Below are positions 55,706 to 64,000 of a stretch of DNA of 64,000 nucleotides, in pieces (the stretch's first letter is position 1; each line of letters begins with the position of its first letter). Made by a program: the position numbers and the translations under genes. The notes below the pieces were generated by a model. That model did no database searches. It saw nothing but the letters and a program-made list of their open reading frames with translations, and had not been told where the DNA came from. Source of the DNA: Cephalotus follicularis. Taxonomy: Eukaryota; Streptophyta; Magnoliopsida; Oxalidales; Cephalotaceae. The DNA lies in NCBI GenBank assembly GCA_001972305.1, contig BDDD01001577.1:128437-192436 (forward strand), given 5' to 3'.

Positions 55706-56239
55706 GTTGTTTGGTTCTCTCCTACTTAAAATGATGCGCGACGATCCCGACTCCGTTTAGGATGCATTAGAGAATTTGTATGCATTGCATATGTACTGTT
55801 TACTGCCTGTTTATTGACTGCTTCCAACTGTTTATGATTTGTAGATTACAATGTTAATTTAGAAATGCATATGTGAAACTAAAAATGACTATTTTGAATA
55901 CAAAATAGATATTTGATAATAACACATTTTCAAACAACTGGTAAGTGATTTCCACCCACTAAAATATTTAAAAGTATTTTTCCACTACTTAAAATACATG
56001 TTTCAAAAGTTTAAGACTCTTGAAAACATTTTGAAATGAACTACCTGTGGTTGATCTAATGATCATTACTGTACTGTTCACTGCACTGTTGTAAGAACCG
56101 CAATTTCAATTCGTGTATATTGTACTCTTGATGAATAAAATATGCACTTACTTGAATTTTAATGTCCAGTTGTTATATGAATTGTGGTTTTGGATTTTAA
56201 GTGTGGCAATAAGCTTAACAAACCAAAACTAGCCACTTA

Positions 56240-56345
56240 CAGCCAACTGTCATAGGATAACAGTCGACTGCCTTGTTTATGAGGGAATAGCCGACTGTCA
56301 CAGGGGAACAGTCGACTTCCAAGTAAACACAGTCTACTGGTAAGG
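56240..56345 (+). promoter_or_regulatory. GTCGAC cluster 1 of L
   Basis: Exact cores at 56263 and 56311, near copies AGCCAACTG and AGCCGACTG. Flank type CAGTCGACTG. Confidence 0.5.
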
Positions 56346-57249
56346 CACAGGACAAGTGTCTACGCATGGCGCGAGACAGAGCTAATGCGCAGCATGCAAG
56401 GACAGGAGTTGTGCGCGTGCCTCCACCTGTAACAACATGCAAGGGTGATGCCTTGCATGTCCTCCACTCCTCTTACAGGCCTGCACACCTGCAAACCTCC
56501 AACACAACAGGATCTGTGAGATAGAAACAAGGGAAATGAAGACATGCATGAGAGAGACAGAAAGTTGACTAATAGATGAATTAAAGACACGAAATTGAGC
56601 CTTATATCAATGGATACATGAGTTATTTGAGTGTTAGAAAACACTGAGGAATAGAGAAACTATCTGGACAGTTGCTGGGAATTGATGGAGGTTGCATGTT
56701 GATGTTGGAAAGTTGCAAAGGGAGAGTGAAGCTTAAATTTTCCTGGTAAGTCACCATTCCGAGTTGTTACTAATATTAAGTTGTTAGTGAATCAAACACT
56801 GATGTTAGATATATGTAACCATTGTTAATCATAACCTTGGAACTATGATTCTGGAATTAGAATGGGAATGAAAGTTGGTTAAATGTGGAAGTAGAGTAGG
56901 GAGATTTCACTAAGCTACTGTTTGGAATTATAGTTGTTATCATGATTTGATAACCAGTTAACTTACTAGTTTTAATGTATATCCATGCAAACATGCAATT
57001 GTATGGATTAACCTGCTAAAATTGGAAAGTTGTTGGTGTTGAGTGGACTTGGAACTCAAAGAGAGGAATCAATTCAATTTGATTCCGGGATAGCGATTGA
57101 GGTAGGTGTTTTGACATGATTTAGAAGATATAATATGTATATCATGCCTGGATGTTTCTGTATGATTGCATGTTATGGATTGATTAAAATGGGATCGTGA
57201 GAATGCATGCCCTGTTATGTTAAACTGCTGCCTGGTGATTCTGGACAAG

Positions 57250-57370
57250 AACAGTCGACTGTGTAATCCCAACAATCGACTACTCAATGTAATCAGTCAA
57301 CTTTTAAAGACAAACAGTCGACTACCTAATCAAAACAGCCGACTATTCTTGGGAACAGCCAACTGTTAGA
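57250..57370 (+). promoter_or_regulatory. GTCGAC cluster 2 of L
   Basis: Exact cores at 57254 and 57317, near copies AATCGACTA, AGTCAACTT, AGCCGACTA and AGCCAACTG. Confidence 0.5.
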
Positions 57371-59543
57371 GGACAAAATACAAAAATTACCTACTGTTAG
57401 CCTTATAATTGTGTGTAATTACCCTTGCCTCCATATGGGATGATTGTAACAACCAATCCTGGTCTTGTGTAGGTACATTATCTAAAGTAAACAACCTATG
57501 CACTCATTGTGAGAATTGTGCATGGATAACTAGGGTATGCTAACGTCTTATCGAACCCTTGAATCGTGTTTATTCCGCTACTGTTTAATGATGCTTATAC
57601 CTACTATATGGCTGTGAAGTGTTCATCAAAACTATTGTTACACTTAATATTAATGATTGAACCAACTAGCATTATAAGCAGAAGTTATGGATTTCCTTCT
57701 TATTGTTTTCAAAAAGAAAACCTGTTGTCAAATGAATTACTGGTTTTCCTCCAATGAGAGGCACTTTTACTGTACTGAATACCGTTTCCTCCAATGAGGG
57801 GTACGACTATTGATTTGTTAAAGATTTCAAAAAAAAAAAGGAACAACTACTATTGCATATTATAAACATATGCAACATTGCTGCTGACTTGATTGAATTG
57901 TTTGTCTATGTTATTGCCTTTCGTCGAGTGATAGGAGACATCACTGGCTACGGGGTGGTCCTATGTGCCAGGAGTTGGCTAGAGCTTCCACCATACTTAT
58001 CTGCAATGCAGATCCTAATTGTTACCTGCCCGCTTATTGCTAGCAAAATTGACCTGAAATATCATCTTTGGAGTGTAGGGTTATAGTTAGGTGGTGCACA
58101 GTTGGTGCTAGGAGTTAGCGACATGTGACACCCAAATCACTATATTGATTGATTTTACCCTTGAGTGGTATTCCTGAATTGTATTGTCTATGGCCACTTG
58201 GCATGATTGCTTATATATATTGAAATACTTATATATATGTTATTTCAAACAACTGACATGCATGTTACATTTATATATTCTTTATCATGCTTTATTTCCT
58301 ACTTAGCCAAGTGAGGACAACGGCCAACCCCCTACAATTTCAGATTAAGTGAAGGCGTTTGAGGAACTGCTGCTGAGGCTTTTGGAGAGCTTCTACTTTT
58401 GTTAAGGTTGTTATTCGTTATGTTTTGTATTGAATTGAACGTTCACACTCCGTTGTTGTTGTTTTACTTTTCCTATATGTAAAAGGATAATCGATGGTAT
58501 TGCACGTAGTATGGGCTGCGTGCGGATAACTTTATAATCCGGAAATTGGAATGCTTCCACTTATATTATTGAAATTTGTTATTATAAATTATGGATTGTT
58601 GTTTTATATCTGATATCACCATATATGTTGTCTTAACGGCAGGCGGGGTGTGACAACTGTTTACTATGACTATTCACTGTTTGCTTTGTGAATTTTATGT
58701 CGTTGTGCTTGAGCCACTAGTTGTATGGCAGAGACTGACAGCGCCGGCTAGTGGCAGGGTTGACCTAAGAGCCAGGAGTTGGCTGGGTAACTCACTGTAC
58801 TATACCGTTGTCTTCCTTGGTTGCCTGGAGTATGGACCGAAGTGGGTGTGTAACGTGGGGCCAGGAGTTGGCAGCGTTACACATACTGACTGCCTGTTTG
58901 TGGTCCCTTTGTAGACTTACCGTACTGTTTACTGGTCCTACTCGGACACTACTGTGCCTATTTGATGTAGCCCTGGACGGGCTTGTCACGCCCCGAACCG
59001 CGAGAGTAAACCCCCACGATCCGACGCGTGATATACCTTCCATTCAGTCATTCAATCATATAATTCATACTCCAAAAAGTGCTATAAATTTAAAATTTTA
59101 AACAATCGTATTACAACAACGGAATTAATCAATCCAAATAAAAACAAACTCTTGAAATCTCCCGAAATTTCCGCATGAAGTATTCGTTTATCGGACTAAA
59201 CCCCCTGTAAAGAAAAAACTCAATTTATATCTTGGGCTCAGCCCTCAACAACCACACTCCCGAAGGAGGAAATCATCAATACATCACACTGGGAGTACCC
59301 ATCTATATCCTTTTACATCAACACTCATATAAATAAGCACTGCCACATGGTGGCAGGTCGATAGCTGAATAAAACTTAACTATAACATCTTTAGATTTGT
59401 CTCAAATACATAGGGTTCCTTTTCACAACTCTTATATATTAAACTCTTTCTAACAAAACCATAAGCGGCCATATGCAAAACCTGCTGTAGAGATCCCATC
59501 CATCTCAGCCTGTCTCAAAGCAATCCATCACCTGTGCCTGATC

Positions 59544-59577
59544 CTGACCCATTCCGCATACGGGGAAAATGGGTCAG
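59544..59577. other. Perfect 10-base-stem hairpin in M
   Basis: CTGACCCATT (59544-59553) pairs with AATGGGTCAG (59568-59577); inside, CCG pairs with CGG around CATA. A second hairpin, CAGTATAC (59755-59762) with GTATACTG (59782-59789), lies 180 bases on. Confidence 0.75.
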
Positions 59578-59986
59578 CGACATAATGTCGAGTAGGTATA
59601 CTATGCTATGCATGCAACAGTATAATAGCAATATGCGTGTAACAGTATATCAATGTATGTCATGTAGTGCATCAGTATAATGGTGATATGCGTGCAGCAG
59701 TATAATATATATGTATGGCATGCCGTGTGCATAAATGATAATTGCGGACATCGTCAGTATACCAACTGTCCCTAAGCAGTGGTATACTGGGCTGCTCCTA
59801 ATAACATAAAAGGCCATAGCCCTGTAGACACTCCATAAACAATCAGTCATCATGCGTAGGGCCAAACAATCCATAGGTCTGAGTACTACTCTGCCCCTCC
59901 AGCTCGAGATAGTACGACCACCGACTACCTACCCTTTAGAGGTCGTAGCCAAGTGGGGAAGAGATAACGTTGACCACATCATGGCT

Positions 59987-60092
59987 ACGGCATAAAAATG
60001 GTCAGAGCCCGTAAGTATAGTGGTAAAGCCGTAAAAATGGTCAGAACCCATAGTATGTGGTAAAGCCGTAAAAACGGTCAGAACCCGTAGGC
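59987..60092. repeat. Tandem repeat in M, about 38-base units
   Basis: Three units contain GCCGTAAAAATGGTCAGAAC with small changes, starting near 59987, 60028 and 60065. Confidence 0.7.
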
Positions 60093-60420
60093 GCCAGTAA
60101 CCTCCAGTGATGATGTGATCGAACACCCATTATCCTCGTGACGGAAATGTAGATTATGAATGGGTTATCTCATAGGTCTCAAACAGTAATATATATCATA
60201 GTCGTACCTTGTAATACTCGTAACCCATAACATATATTCATTTAAATGATAGGGACCATTTCATAAAGATCTCATAGGATCCACATCCGTCAAACCATAT
60301 AAAGATCATTTCATAGTCATAAGTCATTTTTCATATCCAATGGCCATTTTTGTGTCCATAATCCGTTTTGTAATCAATTTTTCATATATCATTTGGTTGG
60401 TCCCTATCGAAGTTATAATG

Positions 60421-60580
60421 AATGGAAAGGGAGTCCAAATGGGAGTATCCGCGCCCAGATGTCCCAATGGAAGTACCTGACCATTTTGAAATCCATAAAA
60501 CAATGGAGAGGAAGTCCAAATAAGATATCCGCGTCTCGATATCTCAATGGAACTATCCTGACCATTTTGAAAAGCATTTA
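60421..60580. repeat. 81-base tandem duplication in M
   Basis: Units 60421-60501 and 60502-60580 share AGTCCAAAT, TATCCGCG, CTCAATGGAA and CCTGACCATTTTGAAA, with about 20% difference. Confidence 0.78.
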
Positions 60581-60779
60581 GAAACCATTTGCGTAAAATT
60601 CTTTTATTGAGTACTTTCCTTAAAATTTCACTTGAACATTGATTTAGAAATCAAATGTGATACAGAAGGATTCCATAGGTTACAAAGCCTTAGGGAGGCT
60701 TTCTATGGAATTCATTTAAAGATAAAACCCTTTTGGATGGAAAACCATGTAAAACGGTGTGTTTGGGCTGAACAGGGCA

Positions 60780-60995
60780 CTAAGCGTCGATGCTTAGCCC
60801 CGGGTGTCAACAGTTTTAAAAAGCACAAGTATAAAGAGTCAACGGTTTTTTTAAAAGCATAAGGCGTCGACATTTTGGTTGAACTCATAAAAGCGTCAAC
60901 AGCTTTAGAAAGCATAAGTATAAAACTTCGATTACTCAGTTTAAGAAATAAAAGCGTCGACGGGTTTGGTTTTGAAAGCATAAAGCGTCGACGAT
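60780..60995 (-). promoter_or_regulatory. GTCGAC cluster 2 of M
   Basis: Exact cores at 60866, 60956 and 60987; near copies AAGCGTCGATGCTTA and AAGCGTCAACAG. Confidence 0.48.
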
Positions 60996-61944
60996 TTTGA
61001 TAGAAAATGCAGTTTGTGAAAGAGTTCGTAAACCAATGGAACTATGTCCAAAGCAGTTCAAAGCCCTTTTAAGATTCATCCCATAGCCCGTGAATTAAGA
61101 GAAGGCAAGAACTCATCTCCTCTAAATTCAATATCGAACCCTTATATCATATGCCATATGCAATATACATATCCATCCATATACTCGTATATATATATAT
61201 ATACATACAATCATGCATCCATACAAGTACAATTCGTACACATCTCAATCCAAATAATCATTTAGAATGCTTGAATGTAATGCAAGCAATAGTATAACCT
61301 ACCTCTTAGCAACTGACCTCGTAAAGCTCGAAAATCCTCTATCCTTGATCATTTCGTTTATCCTGCATGCACAACATATTTCCGCTACACTCTACGCACG
61401 AAAACCAAACACAGCCACCATTGGAGCTTCGGCCAGTTTCCGGTCAACTTATTCAGCTCCGGTGAAACCCAAAACTAGGTTCCACATTGGACGATATGTT
61501 CAAAACCATCGGAGGCTCACAGTGACTCGCCATGAAACGCGTTGTCACAGCCGGCCAGTGGGTTCACCTTACTGAGTTGACTCGCCGGTCAACCATAACT
61601 CCGGTCAACACCTTAAAATGCATCACAAGAACGAGATAAACACATCTATGCCCTTAACTCACCGAGACTCGGCGCTAAATGCGCGGTCAAAGGCACCGGC
61701 AAGTTGTTTCGCTGAGTCAACTCGTCATTTCGAATCCGGCCATTTTTGGCTTAATGGCGCCTCAACAATGGTCAAAACGAGCAGAGCTAGCCTTCTAGAT
61801 GAAGACCAACACTGTAATATCCCGTTTTCTATGATTGACATGTTTGTATGTTTGTTGTTTGGAATCATATCTTTTTGACTTATGCTATGGTTTGTGGAAC
61901 CATTTGATTTTTGGTTTGAATTCCTTTATTTTTGTTTTCTGGGC

Positions 61945-62080
61945 ACAAAGCGCCGACGCCCTCCTTAGAAACGTCGACGCTTTGGCTGCTGGATGGAAGG
62001 TCGACGCCTAAACGTGTGTTTTGACGCGTTTTGTATTTAAAGGCTTGACAGTCGACGCTTTAAGTACACTGTCGACGCTT
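61945..62080 (+). promoter_or_regulatory. GTCGAC cluster 1 of N
   Basis: Exact cores at 61973, 62000, 62051 and 62071, with GCGCCGACGCC. A TATATAG lies about 110 bases after the last core. Confidence 0.55.
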
Positions 62081-62837
62081 TGATCGGGTTTCCATATCAG
62101 TTTGGTCGGTGACAGTGTTTTTGGAAGGCTGATTTCTTTCCTTTTTGTGGCAATCCGATTTTCCTTAAGTAATAAACGCGTTTGATCTATATAGTAATGT
62201 CCTAATATGTTGATTTTGACAATTAAACACCCGGATTTCGCATTTAACCAGACAAAATTGTTTTAAAAAGCCTCAAACTTTTCTGCACTTTTTACAAACA
62301 AACAGCAGCTTTCAACTCGATTTTTCACCTTGATTTCGACGTTTTCTGGAGGTAACTTCTAAACGAAAATTGTAGTTTATACTTTGTAGTTTCTATATCA
62401 TCCATTATTTCGTGTTAAAACCATCTATAGCATGATCTAGAGCATGGTTTAGGAGGACTGTTGAAACTAAAATCTGCTGTTATTTTATATATATTCATTC
62501 ATGAGTTTTATGCATAACTAGTGATATTGATCTTTAAAAATAAAGAAATCATGTTTTTAACGAAGGTAGATATATGTATATGTCACTGGTTTTAAGATTT
62601 AAACAAAAGAAATTCGAAATTTTGGTTTGATTGCATAAATTGTTTATGTAAATGAAAATTAGTTTTCAAAGTGGATTTTACTCTCTGTATGAAATCATAA
62701 GATTATTCTGGCGTTTTTGAAGTAATATAACATGATACTGATCTTACACGATGTTAGTTATGCATGGTGTTTATCAAAATCGGGTTATTCTTGAGATTGA
62801 AACTGTTTCTGCAATTGTTATTCTGGGACTGACGCAA

Positions 62838-62975
62838 ACCGCCGACGCTTAGTATCTGAACGTCGACGCTTTGTGTTGTTTTATGCCTTAGTCGGTCGAC
62901 CCCTTATTCGACGCTTAGTCTCTTTGTTGTTCTTTAACCGTCGACGCCTAAGTGCTAACGGTCGACGCTTTATGA
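62838..62975 (+). promoter_or_regulatory. GTCGAC cluster 2 of N
   Basis: Exact cores at 62862, 62895, 62940 and 62961, plus CCGCCGACGCTT. It lies about 1.03-1.16 kb from the LTR start, as in the other long LTRs. Confidence 0.55.
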
Positions 62976-64000
62976 CAGTTTTTGTTGTTTTGATTTCTTT
63001 TATGATATGTGATGTTTGGACTCGTATGTTTAGGTCTTATTATCGTTCCTGGTGAAGTTAGGACACTCTAGGATACTTTTGTCCGGTATTCGTATTTGTT
63101 TAGATTGTTCAATCGGCTAAGGTACGGATCATTCTTTCTTTGGCGCTCCTACTGTTTTTATTATGATAAGATATAACGTACGGATTTTCCGCTCTTTGGC
63201 TTATTCCTTCGAAATGAATTAAAATATGTTTTTGTACTGATTCTTTACGTTTTATCGAATGGATTTACGATCCTGGTTTTATTAGCAATAAAACTCGTAT
63301 TTTGATACGGATATTCCTGTTTTGATATAAATCTTACTAAAATGAATTTTGGTATGGTTACATTGGATATTGGTTTTGATATACGTGTTTTCACTATTGA
63401 AAATATTAGCATGGCTTCCACTTACGGAGTATGTTAATTTCAGATACAGATAAGATTTTGTTTTCAGCTAAGATCAGAAATTGTTTCGAAATTGTTTAAA
63501 ATTGTTTTAGATTAAAACAATGTTTTAGCATAATAACATACAGAGAAGAACCCTATCTATGAGGTATCATAGGCATGTTCTTTGGCACGGAGGACATGAC
63601 ACCTACCGTGGCGGTGTTAACGGTCTACGGCGTCTCTTTTAAATATGTATCATGAGGGTAGGATATGGATCCTTTTGAGGCGTATAAGTATACTCTAGTT
63701 ATTGTAAGATAAGATTCAGTACTGGGATTGTTTGTGTAGTGCCGTACACGACTATTCCGACAGAGCATGTGGGCCTCGCGAACCCCTTGCACCTATATAT
63801 GTATGTATGTCAGATATTCTCTGTTATGGAATTATGAATCAGATAATGTTTTGAATTATGATCTTCTGTTTTCCGTAAGTTACGATGATTTTATAACTGC
63901 TCGTTTTTAAATATTCTGTTTTACCTTTCAAGAATATTTACTATGTTACCTTATTGAATTTATAGTGCAAATTATTTTGTTTATCGTTTACTGTTTTAAT

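Larger units (their letters stand above)
56090..58655 (+). repeat. Element L: Tekay-like solo LTR of B's family
   Basis: It starts TGTAAGAACCGC at 56090 and ends GGGGTGTGACA at 58655, with a perfect target duplication ACTGT (56085-56089 and 58656-58660). It is 2.57 kb with no internal region. It aligns with B's LTR: GTCGAC clusters (about 56240-56345 and 57250-57370), GGTAAGTCA (GT at 56746), GCTAGGAGTTAGC hairpin (about 58109-58121), a TTAGCC-type box (about 58303-58326) and ATTTCAG ending at 58343. Confidence 0.92.
40410..58983 (+). mobile_element. Element CK: Ty3/gypsy Tekay-like, plus strand, host of many insertions
   Basis: Two same-family LTRs in the same orientation frame it: 40410-47514 (5', with D and E inside) and 54405-58983 (3', with L inside; it continues after M, beyond the window). 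Between them are the initiator-Met primer site, gag (about 47590-48640) and the last stretch of pol with the purine tract (54326-54404). SIRE relic I and minus-strand LTR J fill the middle. LTR copies differ by about 4-8% depending on the segment. A broken relic. Pairing the two LTRs into one element is inferred from family, order and orientation. Confidence 0.75.
54405..58983 (+). repeat. CK 3' LTR, interrupted by L and then by M
   Basis: It starts TGTAACGCCCGAG at 54405. LTR text runs 54405-56089 and 58661-58983, after which M begins. It carries cluster 1 (54558-54720), AGGTAGGGG (GT at 55216), cluster 2 (55550-55705) and a hairpin block with two perfect 8-base stems: GCCACTAG (58713-58720) with CTAGTGGC (58748-58755), and GTGTAACG (58848-58855) with CGTTACAC (58875-58882). 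The LTR end is outside the window. Confidence 0.83.
58984..61812 (-). repeat. Element M: minus-strand LTR of D's family, entered by N
   Basis: Its 3' LTR end is at 58984 (plus-strand text TGTCACGCCCCG) and it reads leftwards. The order and spacing of its parts match D read in reverse: GAGTCAACTC-type group (about 61565-61725), GCGTCGACG cluster (60780-60995), small tandem repeats and hairpins (59544-60092). N begins at 61813, so the rest of M lies beyond the window. Whether M is a solo LTR or part of an element cannot be told. Confidence 0.75.
61813..64000 (+). repeat. Element N: LTR start of an unassigned element, runs off the window
   Basis: It starts TGTAATATCCCG at 61813; left flank AACAC. 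It shows the two-cluster plan of the Tekay-like LTRs: GTCGAC cluster 1 (61945-62080) and cluster 2 (62838-62975), a TATATAG at about 62188, then a hairpin-rich stretch (CATGTTCT 63574-63581 with AGGACATG 63591-63598). No coding text before the window ends. Confidence 0.65.

Overview
The window is plant nuclear DNA made almost entirely of LTR retrotransposons. The lineages are plant ones: Ty3/gypsy chromoviruses of the Tekay/Del type, Ty3/gypsy Athila, and Ty1/copia of the SIRE type. I found no host gene, rRNA or tRNA gene. The species cannot be named from this sequence. A run of 25 N lies at 53673-53697. All retroelements are treated as fossils. Family names rest on protein motifs, primer sites and LTR ends read by eye; no database was searched.

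Layout. (1) 1-14608: the 3' part of an old Tekay-like element (A). A younger relative (B, 5719-14084, target duplication ATATA) sits inside A's 3' LTR. (2) 14609-18888 and 30163-31191: one stretch of unclassified DNA with a copia gag relic, an inverted repeat and a minisatellite, split by the next element. (3) 18889-30162: an Athila element (F, target duplication AATAT) with a solo LTR (G) inside it. (4) 31192-40409: a minus-strand Tekay-like element (H). (5) 40410-58983 and beyond: a Tekay-like element (CK) in plus orientation. Its 5' LTR holds solo LTR D, which holds solo LTR E. Its interior holds a minus-strand LTR (J) next to a SIRE relic (I). Its 3' LTR holds solo LTR L and then a minus-strand LTR (M). 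M is entered by LTR N, which runs off the window. Three branches of the stack are three layers deep.

What seems most worth following is not coding. About 65 copies of the hexamer GTCGAC, against roughly ten expected by base composition, lie almost only in clusters inside LTRs of unrelated families (Tekay-like, Athila, SIRE copia). Each is usually the centre of a longer palindrome with one of three flank types: GCGTCGACGC, CAGTCGACTG or GAGTCGACTC. In three unrelated LTRs (E, F, I) the cluster ends about 60-95 bases before a TATA box. In the long Tekay-like LTRs there are usually two clusters, about 0.15-0.35 kb and 1.1-1.5 kb from the LTR start. The second lies inside a possible leader intron, followed by a block rich in short hairpins and a conserved TTAGCC/GGCTAA stem. 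In D the hairpins form an array of ten units of about 29 bases whose stems change together while the loop stays the same.

How the parts relate: the LTRs would supply promoter, leader and 3' end signals for each element. The proteins (gag, protease, reverse transcriptase, RNase H, integrase with chromodomain-like tail) are relics. Only B, with LTRs about 2-3% apart by eye, looks young. F (about 6-7%), CK (about 4-8%) and H (about 8-9%) look older.
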